Shown: piece by piece, positions 51,468 to 60,446 of the stretch | Numbering within the stretch: position 1 is the stretch's first letter | Layout of the letters: each line of letters opens with the position of its first letter | NCBI GenBank assembly: GCA_015058945.1 | Contig: SVBF01000001.1 | Span: 32,386 to 96,385 of the forward strand | Direction of reading: 5' to 3' | DNA from: Erysipelotrichaceae bacterium | GTDB lineage: Bacteria > Bacillota_I > Bacilli_A > RFN20 > CAG-826 | Length of the DNA stretch: 64,000 nucleotides | Position numbers and translations under genes: made by a program | Notes under the pieces: model-generated | The model's input: the letters and a program-made list of their open reading frames with translations, nothing else | Told to the model about the DNA's origin: nothing | Databases searched by the model: none

Positions 51468-51496
51468 TTGCCTTTTTAGGCAAAGTCTTCGATAAT
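51468..51496 (+). promoter_or_regulatory. Leaderless-type promoter of lepB
   Basis: TTGCCT (51468-51473), 17-bp spacer, GATAAT (51491-51496), then seven bases to GTG 51504. No Shine-Dalgarno. Confidence 0.6.
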
Positions 51497-51503
51497 TCCT
51501 CAC

Positions 51504-52370
51504 GTGGAAGAAGCGCGTGAGTACGTGGCGCAGGGGGAACTTTCCAAGCCTGAGCCCGAGAAAAAGAAAAAGCGTCGTTGGTGGGTCAACGTCATCGATG
51601 GGTTGATCATCGCCGCTTTCGTGCTCTCCATCGCCGTCTCCATCAACGTCATTTACCTCTCGGCGAGTTATAACTTGCCCTTTTTCATCAACGGCATGTC
51701 CATGTATCCGACCCTCAACGCCGACGCGACCGACCGTAACGGCAACCTTTTGACCTGGCGCAGAGGTTCGAACCACGCCGGAGACTATGTAGATTACGGC
51801 TATGCCAAAGCGGGCGATAAGGACAACTGGTTCGAGTCTTTGAACCGTTATGACATCGTGATTACGTATTATCCCGACAATTACGCGAAGGACGCCCAAG
51901 GCAAATACCAACGCGACCAAGACGGGAAACTCGTTTTGCTCCCGGGGTCGAAGACCAAAATCAAACGCTTGATCGCCTTCCCGGGCGAGAGCGTCGATTA
52001 CCAGGCGTTCCAAGAAGGCATGGACGAACGTTACAAAGCCTGGGGCAAGACCACGATCGACCAAGGTAAGCCCACCGAAAAGGAACTAGAGACCCTTTAT
52101 ACCATGAAGGATTTCCCTGACGTGGCCGGTCAAAGCTACAATTATCCAACCCATTCTTGTCATTATGACCTTGCCGAGGACGAATATTTCGTCATGGGCG
52201 ATAACCGCGGGAACTCCTCGGATTGCCGCGAGAAGGGTCCCATCCTTAAGGAGATGATCATGGGCAAGGCATATCTGGTCATCGGCAAACGACAACTCGA
52301 CATCAATCTAGAGCCCATTTCCACCTGGGGCTATGTCTTCGTGCCGTGGACTTATCGGAGGATCGGATGA
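51504..52370 (+). CDS. lepB: Signal peptidase I
   Basis: The 288-residue membrane serine protease removes signal peptides. It starts at GTG 51504. A basic cytoplasmic N-terminus is followed by one transmembrane segment (WVNVIDGLIIAAFVLSIAVS). Box B is NGMSMYPTL with the nucleophile Ser; box D is TKIKRLIAFPGESVDY with the general-base Lys; box E is EYFVMGDNRGNSSDCREKGP. It is longer than the usual Gram-positive form (about 190 residues) because of inserts between boxes B and D and between D and E. rbgA overlaps its stop. Confidence 0.94.
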   Translation: MEEAREYVAQGELSKPEPEKKKKRRWWVNVIDGLIIAAFVLSIAVSINVIYLSASYNLPFFINGMSMYPTLNADATDRNGNLLTWRRGSNHAGDYVDYGYAKAGDKDNWFESLNRYDIVITYYPDNYAKDAQGKYQRDQDGKLVLLPGSKTKIKRLIAFPGESVDYQAFQEGMDERYKAWGKTTIDQGKPTEKELETLYTMKDFPDVAGQSYNYPTHSCHYDLAEDEYFVMGDNRGNSSDCREKGPILKEMIMGKAYLVIGKRQLDINLEPISTWGYVFVPWTYRRIG

Positions 52371-53233
52371 TGGGACAAAAAGGCGTCCATTATTTTCCGG
52401 GCCATATGCAAAAGGCCTTACGCGCTTTGGAAGGTTATGTGCGCGTCATCGACCTCGTTGTGGAAATCGTCGACGCGAGGGCCCCTCTTTCTAGCCGTAA
52501 CCCATTGCTCGACGAACTTGCGGGCGATAAGGCGAGACTTGTGCTCTTAAGCAAAGAGGATCGCGCGGATGAGAAGGTCACCAAGGAATGGCTTTCTTAT
52601 TTCGCATCCAAGGGAATCGCCGCGATTTCCGGTAACCTCACCAAAGGCAAATTCTTAAAGATTCTCACCGACGCCTCCGCGCCTTTAATGGCCAAGAAAA
52701 GAGAAAAAGAGGCGAGATTTGGCATGAAAAAGCAGCCGATTCGCACGATGATCATCGGTATTCCTAACGTGGGAAAGTCCACCTTGATCAATAACCTTTG
52801 CGGCAAGAAAAAGGTCAACGTCGGGAATAAGGCCGGCGTCACCCGCGCCGAACAATGGATTCGTCTCGGCGACGATTTCACGATCCTTGATACCCCGGGG
52901 GTGCTACCGATGAACTACCCCGATGGGGCGATGGCGGTGCGCCTGGCCTTGCTCGGCTGCATGAAAGAGGAAGTGTTGCCCACCGAGGATTTGGCTTACG
53001 CCTTGCTCGGTTATTTCAAGGAAGAATACCCCGATGCCTTAATGGCCCGTTTTGAGATTAAGGACGTGACCGCGATGGAATCGGATGACGTGTTCTTGCA
53101 CATCGCGAAGACAAGGCTACTCATGGAGGGAAGCGACTATTCCCTCACCAAGGCCTGCTACCTATTGATCAAAGAATTCAAAGACGGAATTCTCGGCAAC
53201 TATTCCTTGGAGCGTCCCGATGTTGCGGTTTGA
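52367..53233 (+). CDS. rbgA: Ribosome biogenesis GTPase RbgA
   Basis: The protein has 288 residues from ATG 52367; ATG 52370 has slightly better spacing from GGAGG 52357-52361. It is a circularly permuted GTPase: the G4/G5-like LLSKEDRADEKVTKEW comes before G1 IGIPNVGKSTLINNL and G3 LDTPGVLP. The N-terminal HYFPGHMQKALRALEGYVRV is diagnostic of RbgA/YlqF, which completes the 50S subunit. It overlaps lepB (ATGA) and rnhB (14 bases). Confidence 0.96.
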   Translation: MMGQKGVHYFPGHMQKALRALEGYVRVIDLVVEIVDARAPLSSRNPLLDELAGDKARLVLLSKEDRADEKVTKEWLSYFASKGIAAISGNLTKGKFLKILTDASAPLMAKKREKEARFGMKKQPIRTMIIGIPNVGKSTLINNLCGKKKVNVGNKAGVTRAEQWIRLGDDFTILDTPGVLPMNYPDGAMAVRLALLGCMKEEVLPTEDLAYALLGYFKEEYPDALMARFEIKDVTAMESDDVFLHIAKTRLLMEGSDYSLTKACYLLIKEFKDGILGNYSLERPDVAV

Positions 53234-53840
53234 GCGTCAGTTCTATTCGGACGAAGTGAAGCATATCGTCGGGATCGATGAGGCCGGTAGGGGTCCTTTG
53301 GCAGGCCCAGTCGTCGCGGCGGCGGTCGTCTTTCCACCTTCTTTCCGTAACGCGGACATCGACGATTCCAAGAAACTCACCGCGAAGAAGCGCATGGAAC
53401 TCTTTGAGTTAATCAAAAAGAAGGCGCTTGGCTATGGCATCGCCTTCGCTAGCGCCCAAGAAATCGACGAACTGAATATCTACGCCGCCACAAAACTCGC
53501 GATGCGGCGTGCCATTGAGCAAATTAAAGTTCCCTATGAACTGGTTTTGACCGATGCGATGCCCTTTAAGGATCTGCCCGCCCCAACGATTCCCGTGATC
53601 AAAGGGGATGCGAAGGCACTAAACATCGCCGCGGCATCGATTCTGGCCAAGGTCACGCGCGATTTATATATGGATGACCTTCAGAAACAATATCCCGCCT
53701 TCTCCTTTGCGGACCATAAAGGCTATGGAACCAAGGCCCATATGGAAGAATTGGAGAAGAATGGTCCGATCGAAGGCGTGCACCGCAAAAGCTATAAACC
53801 CGTCGCGAAATTTTACGTCGAGCAACTGACGCTTTTCTAA
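53220..53840 (+). CDS. rnhB: Ribonuclease HII
   Basis: The 206-residue enzyme removes RNA from RNA-DNA hybrids. Motifs: HIVGIDEAGRGPLAGPVVAA (catalytic Asp and Glu), DDSKKLTAKKR, a central Asp in ELVLTDAMPF, and ASILAKVTRDLYMDDL with GYGTKAHMEEL. It overlaps the end of rbgA, the conserved order in Bacillus. Confidence 0.97.
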   Translation: MLRFERQFYSDEVKHIVGIDEAGRGPLAGPVVAAAVVFPPSFRNADIDDSKKLTAKKRMELFELIKKKALGYGIAFASAQEIDELNIYAATKLAMRRAIEQIKVPYELVLTDAMPFKDLPAPTIPVIKGDAKALNIAAASILAKVTRDLYMDDLQKQYPAFSFADHKGYGTKAHMEELEKNGPIEGVHRKSYKPVAKFYVEQLTLF

Positions 53841-53907
53841 ATTCGTAAAAGTTTTTGAGCAAAAAACCGTTTTGCCCTCCTATAGGTTAGGTGAATGGAG
53901 GACTTTT

Positions 53908-54708
53908 ATGTTTTGTGTCGGAAGAGATTGCATCTTGGCTCTTTCCCTTTTGTACGCCGGGGATTGGGACAAGATATACCAAGCGATGAAGAAGAGGGAC
54001 GGCGACGCGGTGGAAGAGGGGTTGAAACTTCTTTCAAACATCAAATCAAATTACGTCACGATCCTAGACCCCGATTATCCCGGCGCCCTATATAACCATT
54101 GCCATAAACCGCCCTTCGTCCTTTATTACGAAGGCGATCTTTCCATCGCTAGGGAACAAGACAAAATCCTAACGGTCGTCGGGAGCAGACAGCCCTCCTC
54201 TTATGCGGCGACGAAAACGCGGGAACTATGCACCGCGATGGCGGAACAAGGCTATGTGATTTGCTCAGGCTTGGCGCGTGGCATCGATACGATCGCGGGG
54301 GAATCCTCCGTCCCGTTCACGCGTCGGACAATCGCGGTTTTAGGGAACGGAATCAACCGAACTTATCCGATTGAAAATACGCCATTAAGGAAGAAAATCG
54401 CCGCAAATGGCCTAGTTTTATCGGAATATCCGAACATGACGCCGCCAGAAGCGCGCAACTTTCCTTCCCGCAATCGCATTCTCGCCTGCCTATCCAAAGG
54501 TACCTTTGTCGCCGAGGCCAGACCTCATAGCGGAACCCTCATCACGGCGATGTTCGCCCTCGAATATGGCCGCGACGTCGCTACGCTTCCTTTCGCCGCC
54601 GGGGAGGATTACGCGAACAATGTGCTCATCAAAAACGGGGCCGCCTTAGTGGAAGATCTAAGCGATTTGGAACTGTTCATGCAACCCCGTGAGAACGTGA
54701 AAAAATAA
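53908..54708 (+). CDS. dprA: DNA processing protein DprA/Smf
   Basis: The 266-residue protein starts at ATG 53908 behind GGAGG; the open frame upstream lacks a ribosome site. The Rossmann core is clear: LTVVGSRQPSSYAATKTREL, VICSGLARGIDTIAGES, IAVLGNGINRTYPIEN, FPSRNRILACLSKGTFVAEA and SGTLITAMFALEYGRDVATL. DprA loads RecA on incoming single-stranded DNA in transformation. The N-terminal SAM-like domain is reduced and the C-terminal winged helix is absent, so it is near minimal for the family. Confidence 0.93.
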   Translation: MFCVGRDCILALSLLYAGDWDKIYQAMKKRDGDAVEEGLKLLSNIKSNYVTILDPDYPGALYNHCHKPPFVLYYEGDLSIAREQDKILTVVGSRQPSSYAATKTRELCTAMAEQGYVICSGLARGIDTIAGESSVPFTRRTIAVLGNGINRTYPIENTPLRKKIAANGLVLSEYPNMTPPEARNFPSRNRILACLSKGTFVAEARPHSGTLITAMFALEYGRDVATLPFAAGEDYANNVLIKNGAALVEDLSDLELFMQPRENVKK

Positions 54709-54781
54709 GGCAAAAATTTTCATGGAAGCCGTTATAAATAAATACCTTATTTATATATATAGGAAAGGCGTTGCACCCTCT

Positions 54782-54810
54782 TTGACAAGGCAGAAACAGG
54801 TGTCTATATT
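54782..54810 (+). promoter_or_regulatory. Promoter of topA
   Basis: TTGACA (54782-54787), 17-bp spacer, TATATT (54805-54810). ATG 54826 follows after 15 bases with no Shine-Dalgarno, so the leader is very short. Confidence 0.75.
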
Positions 54811-54825
54811 CATTGCCGTTATCAC

Positions 54826-56961
54826 ATGAAGCTCGTCATCGTCGAATCCCCGAAAAAGTCAGAAACCATTCGCCGCTACCTCGGTGAAGGCTACAGCGTA
54901 ATGGCCTCTGAAGGTCATATTCGCGACCTTTCGACGAAGGGTAAAGGCGGGCTTGGCATCGATATCGACAAAGGCTTCGTCGCCGACTGGGAAACCTCTC
55001 CTCGGAAGAAAGCTTTGGTCGCCAAACTTAGCGCCGAAGTCGCAAAAGCGAGCGAAGTTTACCTCGCGACCGACCCTGATCGAGAAGGAGAAGCCATTTC
55101 CTGGCACCTCGCCCAGGTCCTTAAGCTACCCGTTGACACTACAAAGAGACTTCAGTTCCACGAAATCACCAAGCCGGCCATCCTCGAAGCTATCGAACAC
55201 CCCGGCCTCATCAACATGAACCTCGTCCATGCCCAGGAAACCCGCCGCATGGAGGACCGCATCATCGGTTTTAAGGTTTCCTCGCTTTTGCAACGCCGCA
55301 TCCGCGTGAAATCCGCGGGACGCGTGCAATCTTCTACCTTACGCATGATCGTCGACCGCAAAGAGGCGATCGACGCCTTCGAACCCCAAGAATATTGGAC
55401 GATCGAGGCGGAAATCGTGATCGACGGCAAGAAATTCGTCGCCCCGTTGACCCGCGTGGACGGCAAACCGTTCCGCTGCGGCAATAAAGAGGAAGCCGAC
55501 GCCATCGTGGCTCGCATCCCGAATACCCTGACGGTCTCTTCCGTCTCACGCGCGGAAAAACTCATCATGCCCAAAGCGCCTTTCTCCACCTCCACGATGC
55601 AGCAAGAAGCGTTCTCCAAATACCATTTCTCGAACTCCAAGACCCAATCTGTGGCCCAAAAGCTCTATGAAGGTTTGGACGTTCATGGCGAGCATGTCGG
55701 TTTGATCACCTACATGCGTACCGATTCCACCCGCATCTCACCGGAATTCTTCGTCCGCCACGCGGCTCCTTACATCACGGAAACCTATGGCCGTGAATAC
55801 CTCGGCACCGTCCGCGCACCGAAGAAAACGGACCAGAAAATCCAAGACGCCCACGAAGCCATCCGTCCCACTGGGACGCATCGCACCCCGGAAGTCGTCG
55901 CCCAATACGTCGGGCCGGACGAAGCAAAGCTTTATCGTTTGATTTATTGCCGTGCGATGGCCTCTTTGATGGCCCCGAAACGCACCGAAAGGACGACCGT
56001 CATCCTCTCTGGAAACGGTTTGGACTTCACTTTGGGCGGCACCCGTGTGCTCTTCAAAGGTTATTCGGTGATCTTCGGCGAATTTGAAGACGCCGATGAC
56101 GCGGCCCTACCCGAAATCCTCGAAGGTCAGACTTTCGATATTTCCAAAATCAATCCCGAGCAGAAGTTCACCAAACCTGAGCCTGCCTATAACGAAGCTT
56201 CGATCGTCAAGGCGATGGAAGAAAAAGGCATTGGCCGCCCGTCGACCTACGCCTCGACCATCGATACGCTGATCAAACGCAAATACGTCACCGCCACCAA
56301 AGGTGTCATCACCCCGACGGAAGACGGTATCCGCGCGGTAAAAGTGCTCCAGCAATTCTTCCCGGACGTCGTTTCCACCGACTACACGGCCTCCATGGAA
56401 CGCCAGCTCGACAAAGTCGAGTCCGGCGAGAAGACTTTCCTTGGCACCATGACCGAGTTCTATGATTCGTTCATGGAAACCTATGATCGGGCGAAAGAGG
56501 AAATCAAGAAAGTCGGCGATGAACCCACCGGTGAAATCTGCCCCAAATGCGGTAGGCCTTTGGTCTATAAGAAAAACAAAAAAGGCGAACAATTCGTGGG
56601 TTGCTCCGGCTATCCCCATTGCAAATACATCTCGACTCCTGAACGCGAAAAAGACGAAGCGGTGGGGGAGATGTGCCCTGAATGTGGCAAACCTTTGGTT
56701 TACAAGAAGAGCAGGAAAGGCGAAAAGTTCATCGGTTGCTCCGGCTTCCCTTCCTGCCGCTATACCCGTAACCTCGACGGGACCGAGAAGAAGAAACCCG
56801 CCGCCAAAGCCAAGTTCACCGAAAAGGATTACGTCAAACCTTGCCCCGTGTGCAAGACGGGTTTCCTTGTCTTAAGAAAAGGCAAGAAAGCCGATTTCCT
56901 TGGCTGCACCAACTTCCCGAAATGCCGCCACATGGAGTGGCTTGAGAAAAAGAAATCGTGA
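54826..56961 (+). CDS. topA: DNA topoisomerase I
   Basis: The 711-residue type IA enzyme relaxes negative supercoils. The N-terminal Toprim domain has KLVIVESPKKSETI and the metal-binding LATDPDREGEAISWHL. The active-site Tyr is in GLITYMRTDSTRIS near residue 296. ARPSTYAS-like text (GIGRPSTYASTIDTLIKRKY) is present. Three C-terminal zinc ribbons (CPKCGRPL, CPECGKPL, CPVCKTGF, each with a GC-x-N/G-F/Y-P-x-C close) bind DNA. Its TGA stop overlaps the trmFO GTG. Confidence 0.98.
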   Translation: MKLVIVESPKKSETIRRYLGEGYSVMASEGHIRDLSTKGKGGLGIDIDKGFVADWETSPRKKALVAKLSAEVAKASEVYLATDPDREGEAISWHLAQVLKLPVDTTKRLQFHEITKPAILEAIEHPGLINMNLVHAQETRRMEDRIIGFKVSSLLQRRIRVKSAGRVQSSTLRMIVDRKEAIDAFEPQEYWTIEAEIVIDGKKFVAPLTRVDGKPFRCGNKEEADAIVARIPNTLTVSSVSRAEKLIMPKAPFSTSTMQQEAFSKYHFSNSKTQSVAQKLYEGLDVHGEHVGLITYMRTDSTRISPEFFVRHAAPYITETYGREYLGTVRAPKKTDQKIQDAHEAIRPTGTHRTPEVVAQYVGPDEAKLYRLIYCRAMASLMAPKRTERTTVILSGNGLDFTLGGTRVLFKGYSVIFGEFEDADDAALPEILEGQTFDISKINPEQKFTKPEPAYNEASIVKAMEEKGIGRPSTYASTIDTLIKRKYVTATKGVITPTEDGIRAVKVLQQFFPDVVSTDYTASMERQLDKVESGEKTFLGTMTEFYDSFMETYDRAKEEIKKVGDEPTGEICPKCGRPLVYKKNKKGEQFVGCSGYPHCKYISTPEREKDEAVGEMCPECGKPLVYKKSRKGEKFIGCSGFPSCRYTRNLDGTEKKKPAAKAKFTEKDYVKPCPVCKTGFLVLRKGKKADFLGCTNFPKCRHMEWLEKKKS

Positions 56962-58232
56962 AGACGGTCCACGTGATCGGTGGGGGACTCGCAGGGTCTG
57001 AAGCCACTTATTATTTGCTTAAGCGCGGATACCGCGTTTTGCTTCATGACGCCCGGCCGATTTACCAGGACCAAGCCCATCATACCGAGTTGCTTGGCGA
57101 GCTCGTTTGCTCCAATTCGCTGAAGTCAAAATCATTGGATAACGCCTGTGGCTTACTCAAGGAAGAGATGCGCCACATGGGCTCTTTGACCATGGAAAGC
57201 GCGGCCATGTCGGAAGTGCCTTCCGGCAATGCATTAAGCGTGGATCGTGACATTTTTGCGCAGTTTAACACCGCAAAACTTACGTCTTTTCCTAATTTCG
57301 AGCTCGTGCGCGAAGAAATGACTTCCCTGCCTGACGAGCCGACAATCTTGGCTACGGGACCATTGACATCGCCGGCTTTGCTTGAGGAACTATCCACCTT
57401 GCTCAACCGAAAGCACCTCTCCTTTTTCGACGCCTCCGCGCCGATCGTCAGCAAGGATTCCATCAACTTCGACATCGCGTATTTCAAGTCGCGTTATGAG
57501 CAGGGGGATGAGTCTTACATCAACTGCCCTTTTGACCGTCAGCAATACTTCGCGTTTGTCCGCGAACTCGTCCATGCCGAGCGGGCGTTGCTCCATGAAT
57601 TCGACACCAAATACTTCGAGGGCTGTTTGCCTGTGGAAGTCATCGCAAGCCGTGGCGAAGAGACCCTTCGCCATGGACCATTAAAACCTTTTGGTCTAGG
57701 TAGGGAGGGATACCCTCGCCCTTATGCCGTAGTGCAGCTAAGGCAAGATACAAAACTAGGCGATTACTATAACCTCGTCGGCTTCCAGACCAACCTCACT
57801 TATCCAGAGCAACGTCGGGTCTTCCGTATGATTCCCGGTTTGGAGAACGCCGAATTCCTGCGTTATGGCTTGATGCATCGTAACGCCTATATCGATTCCC
57901 CTAATGTCTTAAACGAGGATTTGTCGTTGAAGGCTAAGGCCAACGTTTTCGTCGCAGGGCAACTCATCGGGGTGGAAGGCTACGTCGAATCCGCCGCGAC
58001 GGGCATTTTGGCGGCCATCAACCTCGACCGAAAGCTGCGCGGCATCGATTTTAGGCAACTTTCCCCTCATACGATGCTTGGCGCGCTCACGGATTATGTC
58101 CTCCACTATACCGGCAAACGCTTCGAGCCGATGAACGCCAACTGGGCCTTAATCCCAGACGTGGACAAAAACAACCGTCTCGCCGGTTCCTCTCGCTCCC
58201 TCGATCTCATCGATTCGTTTATGATGGAATAG
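56958..58232 (+). CDS. trmFO: Folate-dependent tRNA U54 methyltransferase TrmFO
   Basis: The 424-residue flavoprotein methylates U54 of the tRNA T-loop using methylenetetrahydrofolate. It starts at GTG 56958, overlapping the topA stop. It has the FAD-binding VHVIGGGLAGSEATYYLLKR, then ELVCSNSLKS, SVDRDIFAQFN, PFDRQQYFAF, GCLPVEVIASRGEETLRHGP and the C-terminal FVAGQLIGVEGYVESAATGI. Its position between topA and xerC is as in Bacillus. Confidence 0.97.
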   Translation: MKTVHVIGGGLAGSEATYYLLKRGYRVLLHDARPIYQDQAHHTELLGELVCSNSLKSKSLDNACGLLKEEMRHMGSLTMESAAMSEVPSGNALSVDRDIFAQFNTAKLTSFPNFELVREEMTSLPDEPTILATGPLTSPALLEELSTLLNRKHLSFFDASAPIVSKDSINFDIAYFKSRYEQGDESYINCPFDRQQYFAFVRELVHAERALLHEFDTKYFEGCLPVEVIASRGEETLRHGPLKPFGLGREGYPRPYAVVQLRQDTKLGDYYNLVGFQTNLTYPEQRRVFRMIPGLENAEFLRYGLMHRNAYIDSPNVLNEDLSLKAKANVFVAGQLIGVEGYVESAATGILAAINLDRKLRGIDFRQLSPHTMLGALTDYVLHYTGKRFEPMNANWALIPDVDKNNRLAGSSRSLDLIDSFMME

Positions 58233-58233
58233 C

Positions 58234-59169
58234 ATGAACAAACAGGAAGCGGAATATCTCGAGCACCTCCTCATCGCCAAGGGCTATTCGCAAAACACCG
58301 TCAACGCCTATCAAAAGGACATCGACCTTTGGAACGACTTCCTTTTGCGTGAAGGCGTCGCCTTTGATGACGTCGATGCCAAAGTGATCCGCAATTTCAT
58401 GGCGGAAGAGCTTTCCCGTTTGCCAGGAAGCGGCAATCCAAAGCGTACCTTAGCCCGACGCATGTCTGGTCTACGCAGCTATTACGACTTCCTTTATTCC
58501 AGGGGATACGTGAATGCAAATTTCTTCCGGGCGATGAAATCGCCAAAGCAGGAAAAACGCCTTCCAAAGGTGCTTTACGTCGAAGAAGTGATGAAACTTC
58601 TCGAGACTAACGCCAGACGAACCGACCCGTTAGCCAAGCGCGATCAAGCCATTCTCGAATTGCTTTACGCTTCCGGCATCCGTGCCTCGGAGCTCGTCGG
58701 GCTCAAATCCATCGATCTCGATTTCCGGTCGATGACCATTCGCATCTTCGGCAAAGGGAAGAAGGAGCGCATCGTCCCCTTTTCGGAAATCGCCGCCGAC
58801 GCGATCCGCGCTTACCAAAAAGAGCTTCGGCCTCTGCTTTTGGCCAAAAACGACGCCGAGCGCAAACCCACCGAGCTCTTTCTCAATTCCCGCGGGGAGA
58901 AGCTGACCGTCCGCGGCTTGGAATACATCCTTAAGGCAGTCGAAGAGAAAACCGGCGTCTTCCTTGGGCTCCATCCCCATGAGCTTCGCCATTCCTTTGC
59001 CACGCACCTCCTTGAGAACGGGGCGGACCTTCGCATGATCCAAGAAATGCTCGGCCACGAGACCATCGACACGACCCAAATCTACACCCACGTCACCCTA
59101 AAAGAGCTCTCCGCCCAATACGAACGCCATTTTCCTAAGCGCCGAGGGGCGCTGCCAGAAGACGACTAA
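58234..59169 (+). CDS. xerC: Tyrosine recombinase XerC/XerD-like
   Basis: The 311-residue recombinase resolves chromosome dimers. It has an N-terminal SAM-like domain (YLEHLLIAKGYSQNTVNAYQ) and a catalytic domain with Arg in GIRASELVGL (near 150), Lys in IFGKGKKERIVPF, HPHELRHSFATHLLENGADL (His and Arg near 248), GHETIDTTQIYTHV (His and the nucleophile Tyr near 285). All catalytic residues are present. The position after trmFO matches codV of Bacillus, so it is a housekeeping recombinase rather than a mobile-element integrase. Confidence 0.95.
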   Translation: MNKQEAEYLEHLLIAKGYSQNTVNAYQKDIDLWNDFLLREGVAFDDVDAKVIRNFMAEELSRLPGSGNPKRTLARRMSGLRSYYDFLYSRGYVNANFFRAMKSPKQEKRLPKVLYVEEVMKLLETNARRTDPLAKRDQAILELLYASGIRASELVGLKSIDLDFRSMTIRIFGKGKKERIVPFSEIAADAIRAYQKELRPLLLAKNDAERKPTELFLNSRGEKLTVRGLEYILKAVEEKTGVFLGLHPHELRHSFATHLLENGADLRMIQEMLGHETIDTTQIYTHVTLKELSAQYERHFPKRRGALPEDD

Positions 59170-59182
59170 TCCAATTGGATTA
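59167..59182. repeat. 16-bp perfect palindrome at the xerC stop
   Basis: TAATCCAATTGGATTA includes the xerC stop codon. It lacks a T-run, so it is not a clear terminator; it may be a protein-binding site. Confidence 0.4.
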
Positions 59183-59238
59183 ATCCATATACGTCCCTCT
59201 TCTTTTCTCGATGGGAAGGCGCTTTTGATTTTTTGCTC

Positions 59239-59267
59239 TTGCGTGCATATGGGCGGAAGCGTATATT
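59239..59267 (+). promoter_or_regulatory. Promoter of rpsB
   Basis: TTGCGT (59239-59244), 17-bp spacer, TATATT (59262-59267). Confidence 0.7.
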
Positions 59268-59273
59268 CTTCCT

Positions 59274-59408
59274 TGCCTGTGTTACAGGCCATAACGCACC
59301 TTGCGGATTCAACGCCGTGTTCCCCTCGGGCCGAAGTTAGGCTTAAAAAACGAACGGGTGGTCAGTTGTTCGAAGCAAGGGAGGCTAAAACAAATGGAGG
59401 TCACCAAA
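59274..59408 (+). ncRNA. Putative S2 (rpsB) leader RNA
   Basis: A structured 5' leader of about 135 nt with GCCTGTGTTACAGGC near 59275 and CCCTCGGGCC further on, ending in two successive Shine-Dalgarno sequences. rpsB leaders that bind S2 are known in Firmicutes. Assignment is by position and hairpins only. Confidence 0.4.
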
Positions 59409-60446
59409 ATGAGTGACGAAATCAACGTGACGGAAGAAATCGCCGTCGAAACCCCGGCTCCCGAAGCCGACATCACGATGGCGGAAGTCGTCCGCGATCC
59501 CAACGCCCCCATCATCACCCTCAAGAAGTGCCTTGAGGCCGGCGTCCACTTCGGACACCAGACCCGCCGTTGGAACCCCAAGATGGGCAAATACATCTAC
59601 GGCGCCCGCAATGGCATCTATGTCATTGACCTCAACAAGACCGTTGAGCGCACCATCGCTTCCTACAAGGCCCTTCGTTCCATCGTCGAAGAAGGCGGCA
59701 AAGTCCTCTTCGTCGGAACCAAGCCCCAATCCCAGCAGATCGTGATCGACGAAGCTGTCCGTTCCGGATCCTTCTACATCACCAACCGTTGGCTCGGCGG
59801 AACCCTCACCAACTTCCGCACCATCACCGCCCGCATCAAGAGGCTCCGCGAACTCGAGACCCAGCAGGCCGATGGCTCTTGGGAACGTTTCCCCAAGAAA
59901 GAGGTCGCTCTCTTAAAGAAAGAATACGCCAAGCTCTCCAAGAACCTCGGCGGTATCAAAGAAATGCGTAAGCTCCCGCAGGCCCTCGTCCTCGTCGACC
60001 CGACCCTCGAGCACAACGCCGTCGCCGAAGCCAACAAGCTCCGCATCCCCGTCTTCGCCCTCTGCGACACCTCGGATGATCCGGATTGCGTCGACTTCCC
60101 CATCCCGACCAACAACGACGCCACCAGCGCCATCCGCCTCATCGTCGGCGTCCTCGCTGACGCGGTCGTCGAAGCCCGCACCGGCATCACCTTGACCGAA
60201 GTCGCCTACACCAAAGACGAAGGCGAAGAAGCCACCATGGCCGACGCCATCCGCGTCGCCGACATCGCCGCCGAGCAGCACCGCGCCGCCGTTCGCGCCG
60301 CCCGCAAGGCCCGCGAAGAGCGCTATGCCAAGATGCAGGCCGAACGTCAGGCCCGCTTCGCCGCCCGCAAGGCCGCCAAGGAAGGCAAAGCCCCCGAGGC
60401 CAAGCCCGAGGAGAAGCCCGCTGAGGTCGAGGAGGTCAAGGAATAA
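59409..60446 (+). CDS. rpsB: 30S ribosomal protein uS2
   Basis: The 345-residue protein starts at ATG 59409 behind GGAGG; ATG 59394, also behind a GGAGG, would add five residues. The S2 core is CLEAGVHFGHQTRRWNPKMG, YVIDLNKTVERTIASYKALR, ITNRWLGGTLTNFRTITARI and FALCDTSDDPDCVDFPIPTN. It carries an unusual N-terminal acidic extension (about 35 residues) and a long Ala/Arg/Lys/Glu-rich C-terminal tail (about 80 residues), against about 245 residues in Bacillus. tsf starts on its stop codon (TAATG). Confidence 0.97.
   Translation: MSDEINVTEEIAVETPAPEADITMAEVVRDPNAPIITLKKCLEAGVHFGHQTRRWNPKMGKYIYGARNGIYVIDLNKTVERTIASYKALRSIVEEGGKVLFVGTKPQSQQIVIDEAVRSGSFYITNRWLGGTLTNFRTITARIKRLRELETQQADGSWERFPKKEVALLKKEYAKLSKNLGGIKEMRKLPQALVLVDPTLEHNAVAEANKLRIPVFALCDTSDDPDCVDFPIPTNNDATSAIRLIVGVLADAVVEARTGITLTEVAYTKDEGEEATMADAIRVADIAAEQHRAAVRAARKAREERYAKMQAERQARFAARKAAKEGKAPEAKPEEKPAEVEEVKE

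Noticed and set aside
58234..59169. The tyrosine recombinase as integrase of the left-end island
   Set aside because: It lies in the conserved topA-trmFO-xerC-rpsB order 56 kb from the att-like repeats, so it is the chromosomal Xer protein.
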